This document shows, in pieces, positions 29,461 to 37,272 of a stretch of 46,184 bases of DNA. A program made the position numbers and the translations under genes. The notes below the pieces were generated by a model. That model ran no database searches. It saw nothing but the letters and a program-made list of their open reading frames with translations, and was not told where the DNA came from. Origin of the DNA: Streptomyces sp. E2N166 (GTDB taxonomy: Bacteria; Actinomycetota; Actinomycetes; Streptomycetales; Streptomycetaceae). Location: assembly GCF_003671715.1 (NCBI RefSeq), contig NZ_RAIF01000012.1:978899-1025082 (forward strand). The letters run 5' to 3'. Numbering within the stretch: the stretch's first letter is position 1; each line of letters opens with the position of its first letter.

Positions 29461-30285
29461 CTAGGGCTCGCGCTGGCAGGTGGGGCACCAGAAGAGGTTG
29501 CGGGCGGCGAGGTCCGCGGTGCGGATCGCGTCGCCGCAGAGGTGGCAGGACTGGTTGGCCCGGCGGTAGACGTAGACCTCGCCGCCGTGGTCGTCGACGC
29601 GGGGCGGGCGGCCCATGGCCTCGGGGGTGTGTTCCGGGCGGACGGTGTCGATGCGGTTGTTCCTGACGCCCTCGCGCATGAGGTCGGTGAGGTCGTGCCA
29701 GATCGCGTCCCACTCGGTGGGAGTGAGGTCCCGGCCGGGGCGGTACGGGTCGATGCCGTGGCGGAAGAGGACCTCGGCGCGGTAGACGTTGCCGACGCCG
29801 GCGATGACCTTCTGGTCCATGAGCAGGGCGGCGATGGTGGAGCGGCTGCGGGAGATCCGTCGGTAGGCCGCCCGCGGGTCGGCGTCGGGGCGCAGGGGGT
29901 CGGGGCCGAGGCGGTCGTGTATCGCCTGCTTCTCCGGGTCCGTGATCAGGGCGCAGGTGGTGGGGCCGCGGAGGTCGACGTACGCGGTGTCGTTCGCCAG
30001 GCGGAGGCGGACGGTGTCCGTGGGCGGGGGCGCGGGGGTCTTCCCGAAGGTGACCTTGCCGAAGAGGCCGAGGTGGATGTGGACCCACTCGGCGGGCTCG
30101 GCGGCGCCGAAGCCGAGGAAGAGGTGTTTGCCGTGGGCCTCGGTGCGGGTGAGGGGGACGCCGGTGAGCAGGGCGGCGGCGTCGGCGAACTTGCCCTGGG
30201 GGCTGGTGACGTACGGGGCCGGGCCGGCGGCGAAGGCGGTGGCGTAGTCCTCGGCCAGCCTGTGGATCGTGTGGCCTTCCGGCAC
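29461..30285 (-). CDS. Fpg/Nei family DNA glycosylase
   Basis: 274 residues from GTG 30285, so the mature start is PEGHTIHRLAEDY: Pro at position 2 and Glu at 3 are the catalytic residues of the family, which decides the start against the longer frame to 30339. The C-terminal zinc finger is CHLC...CPTC with 16 residues between pairs. H2TH region: DQKVIAGVGNVYRAEVLF. The enzyme removes oxidised bases and cuts the abasic site. PEGHT rather than PELPE points to the actinobacterial Nei-type (Nei1/Nei2) branch rather than true MutM. Upstream is rpiB in the same direction. Confidence 0.93.
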   Translation of the reverse strand: MPEGHTIHRLAEDYATAFAAGPAPYVTSPQGKFADAAALLTGVPLTRTEAHGKHLFLGFGAAEPAEWVHIHLGLFGKVTFGKTPAPPPTDTVRLRLANDTAYVDLRGPTTCALITDPEKQAIHDRLGPDPLRPDADPRAAYRRISRSRSTIAALLMDQKVIAGVGNVYRAEVLFRHGIDPYRPGRDLTPTEWDAIWHDLTDLMREGVRNNRIDTVRPEHTPEAMGRPPRVDDHGGEVYVYRRANQSCHLCGDAIRTADLAARNLFWCPTCQREP

Positions 30286-30398
30286 GGGGTGTCCTTCCTG
30301 CGTCCCCTTCGGCTTCGGCGCCCGGCCTTCTGAGGCCATGGCACCGCACCGCGTCCCCGTGAGGGCCCGGCGTCGCGCCCCTCGGGGGTCTCCTTCGT

Positions 30399-30428
30399 CC
30401 TCCCCCGGTGCTCACGCACCCGGGGAGG
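30399..30428 (-). terminator. Terminator downstream of rpiB
   Basis: 13-base arms cctcccccggtgc / gcacccggggagg with one C-C mismatch and loop tcac, 19 bases after the rpiB stop. Confidence 0.75.
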
Positions 30429-30447
30429 GACGTACCAGGCGGCGGCG

Positions 30448-30933
30448 CTACTGCTGCGGGTGGTGCGGCGGGATGGGGGGCAGGTCGCCCGTCGTCTCGT
30501 AGGACGAGAGCATGTCGATGCGCCGGATGTGGCGCTCGTCGCCGGAGAACGGGGTGGCGAGGAAGGTCTCGACGAACTTCGTCGCCTCCTCCCGCGTGTG
30601 CATGCGGGCGCCGACCGCGACGACGTTGGCGTCGTTGTGCTGGCGGCCGAGGGAGGCCGTCTCCTCGCTCCAGGCCAGCGCCGCGCGCACGCCCTTCACC
30701 TTGTTGGCCGCGATCTGCTCGCCGTTGCCGGAGCCGCCGATCACGATGCCGAGGGCGCCGGGGTCGGCGGCCGTCCGCTCCGCGGCGCGGAGGCAGAAGG
30801 GCGGGTAGTCGTCCTGGGCGTCGTAGATGTGCGGGCCGCAGTCGACGGGGTCGTGGCCCGCCGCCTTGAGCCACTCGACGAGGTGGTTCTTGAGTTCGTA
30901 GCCCGCATGGTCGGAGCCGAGATACACGCGCAT
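30448..30933 (-). CDS. rpiB: Ribose-5-phosphate isomerase B
   Basis: 161 residues. MRVYLGSDHAGYELK holds the substrate-binding DHAG, and GGSGNGEQIAANKVKG contains the phosphate loop and the catalytic Glu of the actinobacterial branch; RQHNDANVVAVGARM is also conserved. It interconverts ribose-5-phosphate and ribulose-5-phosphate in the pentose phosphate pathway. The length agrees with the M. tuberculosis enzyme. The last residues (PPIPPHHPQQ) are a Pro/His/Gln tail. Divergent from the amino acid permease across 206 bases that include an A-rich stretch (30985-31050), the likely promoter zone for both. Confidence 0.95.
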   Translation of the reverse strand: MRVYLGSDHAGYELKNHLVEWLKAAGHDPVDCGPHIYDAQDDYPPFCLRAAERTAADPGALGIVIGGSGNGEQIAANKVKGVRAALAWSEETASLGRQHNDANVVAVGARMHTREEATKFVETFLATPFSGDERHIRRIDMLSSYETTGDLPPIPPHHPQQ

Positions 30934-31139
30934 GGGTTGAGTGTGACACGGGGGTCACGGGGCGGCAGCGCCGGGTGTCGGGTCTGAAAAGAGTGCGTGA
31001 AACTATGGAAGCTCAGGCAAAACTCAAGTAAAGATCCGAAATCAAAGGTTCTCGAATTCGTTCACCTCCGTTTCACTGGTCCGGCTCGTACACCGCTCGT
31101 ACGGGAGACTGCTCGACCGGCGCAAAGGAAAACCACCCC

Positions 31140-32591
31140 ATGACTTCGCAGCCGACCCTGACGAAGCCCGAGAACGGGCCCGAACGCCCCGGAGGCCCCG
31201 GCTCCGGGCTCCAGGCCGGGCTCAAGAACCGCCACCTTTCGATGATCGCCATCGGTGGTGTCATCGGGGCCGGGCTGTTCGTGGGATCGAGTTCGGGAAT
31301 CGCCACCGCCGGGCCCGGCATCCTTCTCTCGTACGCCCTCGTCGGCACCCTCGTGGTGCTGGTGATGCGGATGCTCGGGGAGATGTCCGCGGCCAACCCG
31401 ACCTCGGGTTCCTTCTCCGCGCACGCCGACCGGGCACTCGGGCCCTGGGCCGGATTCTCCATCGGCTGGCTGTACTGGTTCTTCTGGGTCGTGGTGCTGG
31501 CGGTGGAGGCGACCGCCGGCGCCAAGATCCTCGAAGGGTGGATACCGGCCGTGCCGCAGTGGGGGTGGGCGCTGATCGTGATGATCGTGCTGACCGCCAC
31601 CAACCTCGCCTCGGTCGGCTCCTACGGCGAGTTCGAGTTCTGGTTCGCCGGGATCAAGGTCGTCGCGATCGCCGCGTTCATCGTCGTCGGCGGTCTGGCC
31701 GTCTTCGGGCTGCTGCCCGGCGTCGACAGCGAGCAGGCGGGGCTGGCCAATCTCACGGAGCACGGCGGATTCCTGCCGAACGGGGCGGGGGCGATCCTGA
31801 CCGGTGTGCTGCTCGTCGTCTTCTCGTTCATGGGCAGTGAGATCCCCACCCTGGCCGCCGGCGAGTCCGAGGACCCGCAGCGGGCCGTCACCAAGGCGAC
31901 CAACAGCATCATCTGGCGTATCGCCGTCTTCTACCTCGGTTCGATCTTCGTCGTCGTCGCGCTGCTGCCCTGGGACTCGCAGTCGATCATCGACCAGGGC
32001 TCCTACGTGGCCGCCCTCGACTCGCTCGGCATCGCGAACGCCGGTCAGATCATGAACTTCATCGTGCTGACCTCCGTGCTGTCCTGCCTCAACTCCGGGC
32101 TCTACACGGCCTCCCGGATGGCCTTCTCGCTCGGCGAGCGCGGTGACGCGCCGAAGGCGTTCGCCCGGACCACCCGGCGCGGCGTGCCGCGGACGGCGAT
32201 CCTCGTGTCCGTGGTGTTCGGCTTCGTCGCCGTGTTCTTCAACTACGAGTTCCCCGACTCCGTCTTCCTCTTCCTCGTCAACTCCTCCGGCGCCGTGGCC
32301 CTCTTCGTGTGGCTGGTGATCTGCTTCTCGCAACTGCGGATGCGGAAGATCATCCAGGCGGAGGCACCGGAGAAGCTGGTGGTGCGGATGTGGCTCTTCC
32401 CGTACCTGACCTGGGCGGCGGCCGGCGTCATCGTCTTCGTGCTGGGCTACATGCTGACCGACACCGAGCACAACGGGCGTACGACCGTGCTGCTGTCGCT
32501 GCTCGTCGCGGCGCTCGTGCTCGCCGTCGCCTTCGCCAAACAGAAGGTCGTCGCGCGGAAGGCCGCCGAGGAGAAGGCCGCCGCGCGGTAG
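31140..32591 (+). CDS. APC-family amino acid permease, C-terminus cut by an amber codon
   Basis: 483 residues up to TAG 32589-32591. Twelve membrane segments are expected; the family entry HLSMIAIGGVIGAGLFVGS, SGSFSAHADRALGPWAGF and EKLVVRMWLFPYLTW fit GABA/aromatic-type permeases driven by proton symport. Substrate is unknown. The frame continues open after TAG for 35 codons with GC3 of 34/35 and a hexapeptide repeat (see the next two entries), so the ancestral protein was probably 519 residues. The lost part would be a hydrophilic cytoplasmic tail, so transport may be intact. The paralogue at 33846 is similar throughout. Divergent from rpiB. Confidence 0.92.
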   Translation: MTSQPTLTKPENGPERPGGPGSGLQAGLKNRHLSMIAIGGVIGAGLFVGSSSGIATAGPGILLSYALVGTLVVLVMRMLGEMSAANPTSGSFSAHADRALGPWAGFSIGWLYWFFWVVVLAVEATAGAKILEGWIPAVPQWGWALIVMIVLTATNLASVGSYGEFEFWFAGIKVVAIAAFIVVGGLAVFGLLPGVDSEQAGLANLTEHGGFLPNGAGAILTGVLLVVFSFMGSEIPTLAAGESEDPQRAVTKATNSIIWRIAVFYLGSIFVVVALLPWDSQSIIDQGSYVAALDSLGIANAGQIMNFIVLTSVLSCLNSGLYTASRMAFSLGERGDAPKAFARTTRRGVPRTAILVSVVFGFVAVFFNYEFPDSVFLFLVNSSGAVALFVWLVICFSQLRMRKIIQAEAPEKLVVRMWLFPYLTWAAAGVIVFVLGYMLTDTEHNGRTTVLLSLLVAALVLAVAFAKQKVVARKAAEEKAAAR

Positions 32592-32699
32592 TCCGTCGCG
32601 CACAGGGAGCCCGTGACGCACAGGGAGCCCGTCTCGCGCAGGGAGCCCGTGGCGCACAGGGAGCCGGTGACGCACAAGGCCGTCGCCGGGAAAAGCTGA
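32592..32699 (+). pseudogene. In-frame coding tail behind the permease amber codon
   Basis: Directly after TAG the permease frame reads SVAHREPVTHREPVSRREPV, then AHREPVTHKAVAGKS and TGA (32697-32699). 34 of 35 codons end in G or C, a coding signature. Aligning the repeat units, CGG-TAG-TCC-GTC-GCG before the first complete unit corresponds to AGG-GAG-CCC-GTG-GCG, so TAG stands where GAG is expected: one G-to-T change. Readthrough or a sequencing error are alternatives. Confidence 0.7.
32600..32677 (+). repeat. 18-bp tandem repeat (HREPVT hexapeptide)
   Basis: Four complete units, gcacagggagcccgtgac and variants, at 32600, 32618, 32636 and 32654, plus a partial fifth at 32672 and a degenerate one upstream that includes the amber codon. 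The period is a multiple of three in the permease frame. Confidence 0.9.
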
Positions 32700-32865
32700 C
32701 GGCTGTTGCCAGGTGATGCGTTCACGATTTCGCGGCGCCCTCGGCCGCCGACGTGGTCGCGGCCGTGCGGTACGCGGCGCGGCGGGTGACGATCGGGCGC
32801 GCGCGCTCAACTTCGCCTTCGGCGCGGGAGACCGCACGGACGGCCCGTGGGACCCAAAGACGCGA

Positions 32866-32912
32866 AAGAGGCTCGCCCGGATCAGGTCGCGGTACGACCG
32901 GGCGAGCCTCTT
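32866..32912. terminator. Two-way terminator between permease and bioY
   Basis: Perfect 15-bp stem aagaggctcgcccgg (32866-32880) / ccgggcgagcctctt (32898-32912), 20 bases from the bioY stop. The 200 bases between it and the permease tail hold no other gene. Confidence 0.88.
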
Positions 32913-32932
32913 CGGCCGGAACTGAGGCGGTA

Positions 32933-33514
32933 CTACCGCTTGTCGGCCAGCTTCCAGGCGGTGGGCAGCACGCCCATCGCCAGGGCGGCCTTCAGCGCGT
33001 CCCCGATCAGGAACGGGGTGAGGCCGGCCGCGATCGCCGCAGTGAGGGACATGTCGGCGGCGAGGGCAAGGTAGGGGACGCCGACGGCGTAGATGATCGC
33101 CTCGCCGACCAGCATCGTGCCGGCCATGCGGAGCATCGAGCGGTCGGCGCCGCGGCGGGCCAGGGCTCCCACGACGGTGGCGGCGAGCAGCATGCCGAAG
33201 ACGTAGCCGAGGGACGGGGCGCCGGTGCCGGAGCCGCCCTCCGCGAACCACGGCACGCCGGCCATGCCGACCAGCGCGTACAGGGCGAGCGAGAGCAGGC
33301 CGCGGCGGGCGCCGAGCGAGGTTCCGACGAGCAGCGCCGCGAAGGTCTGGCCGGTCACCGGCACCGGGGAGCCGGGCACGGGCACCGCGATCTGGGCCGC
33401 GACGCCGGTGAGCACGGCACCGCCGGCGACGAGCGCGACGTCCCGGACACGGGAGGAGGGGATGAGGTCGGCGAGGACCTGCCCGGATCGGGCGGGGACG
33501 GCAGCGGTGCTCAT
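32933..33514 (-). CDS. bioY: BioY, biotin transporter substrate-binding subunit
   Basis: 193 residues, six hydrophobic helices, with the BioY signature PVPGSPVPVTGQTFAALLVG near residue 45 and LGYVFGMLLAA in the middle. BioY binds biotin in the membrane, alone or with the shared ECF module; no bioM/bioN genes are adjacent, so it works alone or with an ECF module coded elsewhere. ATG 33514 start. It is wedged between two paralogous amino acid permeases, head to head with the second across 331 bases. Confidence 0.93.
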   Translation of the reverse strand: MSTAAVPARSGQVLADLIPSSRVRDVALVAGGAVLTGVAAQIAVPVPGSPVPVTGQTFAALLVGTSLGARRGLLSLALYALVGMAGVPWFAEGGSGTGAPSLGYVFGMLLAATVVGALARRGADRSMLRMAGTMLVGEAIIYAVGVPYLALAADMSLTAAIAAGLTPFLIGDALKAALAMGVLPTAWKLADKR

Positions 33515-33845
33515 GGGGACTCCGCGGTGGTGTGGACATGTCGGGACACCGCGACGCTATCCCAGCGGATCGGGCCTGATCACCAGCAGCGCTCGACAAA
33601 GGCCTGATCGGCAGCTTGGTGGGCTCCCGACAAAGACGGCGGGATACACGTGATTCCGCGTGACACCGGTCACCGAGGAGGGGAGGCGAGCGTCACCCGG
33701 AAGCGGAACGGTGCATTCGGACGAGCACGTTCCGTATCGACATCGTCCGCATCGTGGGCAACCGCTGTCGCCCACCGGCGCGAGACCGGAGACTGTGGGC
33801 GTTTTTGCCCTGCCCCCGCCCCCCACGCATTGGACGAGCCGCCCC
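33515..33845. other. bioY-permease divergent intergenic region
   Basis: 331 bases. An in-frame extension of the permease to 33660 exists but has no homology and mixed codon use. I see an inverted repeat gtgac-accg-gtcac (33660-33673) and a cacgtg just before it, possible operator elements. No known biotin regulator site was recognised. Confidence 0.5.
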
Positions 33846-35228
33846 ATGTCCAACAGCACCACCACCAAGGCGCCGCCCGAGTCGGACGACGCCGCCCTCT
33901 CCCACGGCCTCAAGCAGCGCCATCTGTCGATGATCGCCCTCGGTGGGGTGATCGGCGCCGGGCTGTTCGTCGGCTCCGGGGCCGGCATCGCCGCCGCCGG
34001 GCCGTCGATCGTCGTCGCCTACACCCTCTCCGGCCTCCTCGTGATGCTGGTGATGCGGATGCTGGGCGAGATGTCGGCCGCGTATCCGTCGTCGGGCTCG
34101 TTCTCCGCGCACGCCGAGCGGGCGATCGGCCCCTGGGCCGGCTTCACCGCGGGCTGGGCGTTCTGGGTACTGCTGTGCACGGCCGTCGGCCTGGAGGGCA
34201 TCGGCGCGGCGGCGATCGTGCACGGCTGGCTGCCGGGCACGCCCGAGTGGGTGTGGGTCGCGCTGTTCATGGTGGTGTTCTGCGGGACGAACCTGGCCGC
34301 CGTGAAGAACTTCGGCGAGTTCGAGTTCTGGTTCGCCGCCCTCAAGGTCGGCGCCATCTCGCTGTTCCTGGTGCTGGGCGTGCTGGCGATCGCCGGGGTC
34401 CTGCCGGGTACCGACTCCCCCGGCACCTCGCACCTGAGCGACTTCCTGCCGAACGGCGGCAACGGCCTGATCATCGGCCTGCTCGCCTCGGTGTTCGCCT
34501 ACGGCGGCCTGGAGACGGTGACCATCGCGGCGGCCGAGTCGGAGAACCCGGTCAAGGGCGTGGCGAGCGCCGTACGCACGGCGATGTGGCGGATCGCGCT
34601 GTTCTACATCGGCTCGATGGCGGTCATCGTCACCCTGGTGCCCTGGGACTCCAAGGAGGTCGTGGAGAAGGGCCCGTACGTCGCCGCCCTCGACGAACTC
34701 GGCATTCCCGGCGCCGGGCAGCTCATGAACGTCGTCGTGCTCGTCGCGCTGCTCAGCGCGATGAACGCCAACATCTACGGCGCCTCCCGCATCGGTTACT
34801 CGCTGGTCGAGCGCGGCCAGGGACCGAAGGCGCTGGGCCGGGTGTCGGGCGGGGTGCCGCGGATCGCGGTGCTCGTCTCCTCCCTCTTCGGCTTCGGCTG
34901 CGTGCTGCTCAGCTACTGGCGGCCGGACGACGTCTTCTCCTGGCTGCTGAACATGATCGGCGCGGTCATCCTGGTCGTCTGGATCTTCATCGCCGCCTCC
35001 CAGCTGCGGCTGCGCCGCCGGCTGGAGCGGGAGGCGCCCGAGAAGCTGGTCGTGCGGATGTGGGGCTTCCCGTACCTGACCTGGCTGGCACTGGCGGGCA
35101 TGGCCACGGTGTTCGTACTGATGGCCCGGGAGCCGGACACGCGGGTGCAGCTGTACTCGACGGGCGCGATGACGCTGGTCCTGGCCGCCGTCGGCTACGC
35201 GTGGCAGCGGCGACGGGCGCGCGGCTAG
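33846..35228 (+). CDS. APC-family amino acid permease (paralogue)
   Basis: 460 residues from ATG 33846 (SNSTTTKAPPESDDA). Twelve-helix APC protein with HLSMIALGGVIGAGLFVGS, YPSSGSFSAHAERAIGPWAG and EKLVVRMWGFPYLTW; these blocks are nearly the same as in the permease at 31140, so the two are paralogues from duplication, but this copy ends in RRRARG without a repeat tail. Substrate unknown, GABA or another neutral amino acid by family. An upstream ATG/GTG at 33660 would add 62 unrelated residues. A terminator follows at 35256. Confidence 0.92.
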   Translation: MSNSTTTKAPPESDDAALSHGLKQRHLSMIALGGVIGAGLFVGSGAGIAAAGPSIVVAYTLSGLLVMLVMRMLGEMSAAYPSSGSFSAHAERAIGPWAGFTAGWAFWVLLCTAVGLEGIGAAAIVHGWLPGTPEWVWVALFMVVFCGTNLAAVKNFGEFEFWFAALKVGAISLFLVLGVLAIAGVLPGTDSPGTSHLSDFLPNGGNGLIIGLLASVFAYGGLETVTIAAAESENPVKGVASAVRTAMWRIALFYIGSMAVIVTLVPWDSKEVVEKGPYVAALDELGIPGAGQLMNVVVLVALLSAMNANIYGASRIGYSLVERGQGPKALGRVSGGVPRIAVLVSSLFGFGCVLLSYWRPDDVFSWLLNMIGAVILVVWIFIAASQLRLRRRLEREAPEKLVVRMWGFPYLTWLALAGMATVFVLMAREPDTRVQLYSTGAMTLVLAAVGYAWQRRRARG

Positions 35229-35255
35229 CCAGCCACCGACCCTCAGCTCTTCGAG

Positions 35256-35289
35256 GGCCCCCGTACGGAGACCGATCCGTGCGGGGGCC
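35256..35289 (+). terminator. Terminator downstream of second permease
   Basis: 14-base arms ggcccccgtacgga / tccgtgcgggggcc with one G-T wobble, loop gaccga, followed by ttt. 28 bases after the stop. Confidence 0.88.
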
Positions 35290-35356
35290 TTTCGCGTGCC
35301 GCGGCACGCCCGGCCCTCCCCCGCACCCCCGGAAGCCTCCTGCTGCTAACGTGCAC

Positions 35357-35373
35357 TTGCAAGCCTTTTGCAA
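35357..35373. promoter_or_regulatory. Nur (nickel uptake regulator) box at sodF
   Basis: ttgcaa-gcctt-ttgcaa is a perfect match to the Nur box I recall from S. coelicolor (tTGCaa-N5-ttGCAA). It ends 23 bases before the sodF ATG, so Nur bound with Ni would cover the promoter or start of transcription and repress sodF when nickel allows use of Ni-SOD (sodN). Site seen in sequence; regulation is known for the family. Confidence 0.88.
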
Positions 35374-35396
35374 TAAGAGGTCGGAGGGGACCCGCC

Positions 35397-36038
35397 ATGC
35401 CCGTCTACACACTTCCTGAACTGCCGTACGACTACTCCGCGCTGGCCCCCGTGATCAGCCCCGAGATCATCGAGCTGCACCACGACAAGCACCACGCGGC
35501 CTATGTGAAGGGCGCCAACGACACGCTGGAGCAGCTCGCCGAGGCGCGCGACAAGGAGACGTGGGGATCGGTCAACGGCCTGGAGAAGAACCTGGCCTTC
35601 CACCTCTCCGGGCACATCCTGCACTCGATCTACTGGCACAACATGACCGGTGACGGCGGCGGCGAGCCGCTGGAGGCGGACGGCGTGGGCGAGCTGGCCG
35701 ATGCGATCGCCGAGTCGTTCGGCTCTTTCGCGGGCTTCAAGGCGCAGCTCACCAAGGCCGCCGCGACCACCCAGGGCTCCGGCTGGGGTGTGCTGGCGTA
35801 CGAACCGCTGAGCGGTCGCCTGATCGTCGAGCAGGTCTACGACCACCAGGGCAACGTCGGTCAGGGCGCCACGCCGATCCTGGTCTTCGACGCCTGGGAG
35901 CACGCCTTCTACCTCCAGTACAAGAACCAGAAGGTCGACTTCATCGACGCCATGTGGGCCGTCGTCAACTGGCAGGACGTGGCGAAGCGCTACGAGGCCG
36001 CCAAGTCCCGTACGAACACGCTGCTGCTGGCGCCGTGA
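35397..36038 (+). CDS. sodF: Superoxide dismutase, Fe(-Zn) type
   Basis: 213 residues. Metal ligands of the Fe/Mn fold are visible: His28 in ELHHDKHH, His in LHSIYWHN, and Asp and His in [10 protein letters not shown]. It converts superoxide to oxygen and peroxide in the cytoplasm. The high similarity to S. coelicolor SodF and the Nur box in front mark it as the iron enzyme made when nickel is scarce. In S. coelicolor a small RNA from the sodN 3' end pairs with about the last 18 bases before this start (here 35379-35397, including GGAGGGGA), giving a second layer of repression; that is inferred here. GGAGGGGA is a good ribosome site. Confidence 0.96.
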   Translation: MPVYTLPELPYDYSALAPVISPEIIELHHDKHHAAYVKGANDTLEQLAEARDKETWGSVNGLEKNLAFHLSGHILHSIYWHNMTGDGGGEPLEADGVGELADAIAESFGSFAGFKAQLTKAAATTQGSGWGVLAYEPLSGRLIVEQVYDHQGNVGQGATPILVFDAWEHAFYLQYKNQKVDFIDAMWAVVNWQDVAKRYEAAKSRTNTLLLAP

Positions 36039-36108
36039 CCGGCTGAGTTCCCGAGTCGTCCTGCCTCGTGATCGTCTTCTCACCCTTCACGGCGGCAGGC
36101 GGAAGAGG

Positions 36109-36145
36109 GAAAGCCCCCGCGAGGACGTGACTCGCGGGGGCTTTC
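36109..36145 (+). terminator. Terminator downstream of sodF
   Basis: Perfect 15-bp stem gaaagcccccgcgag / ctcgcgggggctttc with loop gacgtga; the 3' arm ends in ctttct. 70 bases past the stop. It can also act on the minus-strand fragment next to it. Confidence 0.9.
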
Positions 36146-36175
36146 TGTGTGCGCCCAGGTGTCCGCACAGGCGCG

Positions 36176-36415
36176 TCAGGGCTTGCGGGCGAGGCCGCCG
36201 TGCCGGCCGGCCGGCTGCGGACCCGTGCCGTCCGGGGCCGGGTCCGGACGCCACGGCGGGACGGACACCACGCCGGGGCCGACCAGGTCGAGCCCTTCGA
36301 AGTACGCCTCGATCTGCTCGACCGGGCGCGGGAAGCAGGGGACGGCGCCGGTCTCGTGGTAGCCGTCCTGGGCCGCCTCGTAGTCCGGGCCGGCTGAAAC
36401 GGGCGGGCGCGGCAC
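36176..36415 (-). pseudogene. C-terminal fragment of SAM-dependent methyltransferase (DUF574)
   Basis: A 79-codon frame ending PVEQIEAYFEGLDLVGPGVV, then VPPWRPD and GGLARKP. This closely resembles the end of the Streptomyces DUF574/Methyltransf_19 family (R-x-E-I-x-x-F-F-D-G-L-E-L-V-E-P-G-V-V ... WRP ... ARKP). The AdoMet-binding N-terminal about 190 residues are absent; upstream sequence goes directly into the DsbA terminator. So it is a relic of a deleted gene, not a working enzyme. Called from family knowledge by eye. Confidence 0.6.
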
Positions 36416-36427
36416 GACGGCGACGAC

Positions 36428-36463
36428 GGCGGCCTCCCGCCGGGAATCCGGCGGGAGGCCGCC
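36428..36463 (-). terminator. Terminator downstream of the DsbA-family gene
   Basis: Perfect 16-bp inverted repeat ggcggcctcccgccgg / ccggcgggaggccgcc around gaat, ten bases after the stop at 36473. Confidence 0.9.
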
Positions 36464-36472
36464 GCGGTGCCC

Positions 36473-37111
36473 CTACAGGTTGCTGAAGTCCGGGCCCTTG
36501 GTGCGGGTGCGCTTGATCTCGTAGAAACCGGGGACCGAGGCGACCGCGAGGGTGCCGTCCCAGAGCTTCGCGGCGTCCTCGCCCTTGGGGGCGGGGGTGA
36601 CGACCGGGCCGAAGAAGGCGAGCTGCTCGCCGTCGGCGCCGGGGACGGCGATGACCGGGGTGCCGACCTCCTGGCCGACCTTGTCGATGCCCTCCTTGTG
36701 GGAGGCGCGCAGCTGGGGCTCGTACGGGGTGGAGTCCCAGTGGTCCATGAGGGACTCGGGCAGGCCCACGTCCTTCAGGGCGGCGGCGACCGTCTCCTTC
36801 TCCGGGCCCTCGCCCTGGTTGTGGAAGCGGGTGCCGAGCGCCGTGTAGAGGTCGCCGAGCACCTCGGTGCCGTGCTCCTCCTGGGCGGCGGCGACGATCC
36901 GGACCGGTCCCCAGGCCTTGGTCTCCAGCAGCTCGCGGTACTCCTCGGGCAGCTCGTCCAGCTTGTCCTCGTTGAGGACGGCGAGGCTCATCAGATGCCA
37001 GCGGACCTTGATGTCCCGCGCCTTCTCCACCTCCAGGACCCAGCGGGAGGTCATCCAGGCCCAGGGGCACAGCGGGTCGAACCAGAAGTCGACGGGCGTC
37101 TTCTCCGACAT
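36473..37111 (-). CDS. DsbA-family protein related to mycothiol-dependent nitroreductase Rv2466c
   Basis: 212 residues from ATG 37111 with AGGAGAGA in front. The sequence DFWFDPLCPWAWMTSRWVLE, HLMSLAVLNEDK, TRFHNQGEG and FFGPVVTPAPKGEDAAKLWD tracks M. tuberculosis Rv2466c almost block by block. Rv2466c has CPWC and reduces nitro-compounds with mycothiol; here the motif is CPWA, so only the N-terminal Cys remains and a monothiol mechanism is implied. The helical insert of the DsbA fold is present. It is divergent from pepN (161 bases). The frame extends upstream to 37255 without homology. Confidence 0.9.
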   Translation of the reverse strand: MSEKTPVDFWFDPLCPWAWMTSRWVLEVEKARDIKVRWHLMSLAVLNEDKLDELPEEYRELLETKAWGPVRIVAAAQEEHGTEVLGDLYTALGTRFHNQGEGPEKETVAAALKDVGLPESLMDHWDSTPYEPQLRASHKEGIDKVGQEVGTPVIAVPGADGEQLAFFGPVVTPAPKGEDAAKLWDGTLAVASVPGFYEIKRTRTKGPDFSNL

Positions 37112-37272
37112 GTCTCTCCTCATGAGGCGCAACCGAGCGTTTCTCCAGGCAACCCGCCCACCGCTCCGGCCATTCCCGGCCCGCCCGGTCATTCCCGGCT
37201 GCCGCGCGTCAGGGCCGCATGGCAGGATCGGTGCTGTCCGCATACTGAACACCACCCGAGGGAGTGCCGCCC

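Noticed and set aside
32753..33607. A 284-codon plus-strand frame opposite bioY
   Set aside because: Shadow of bioY; it also runs through the terminator.
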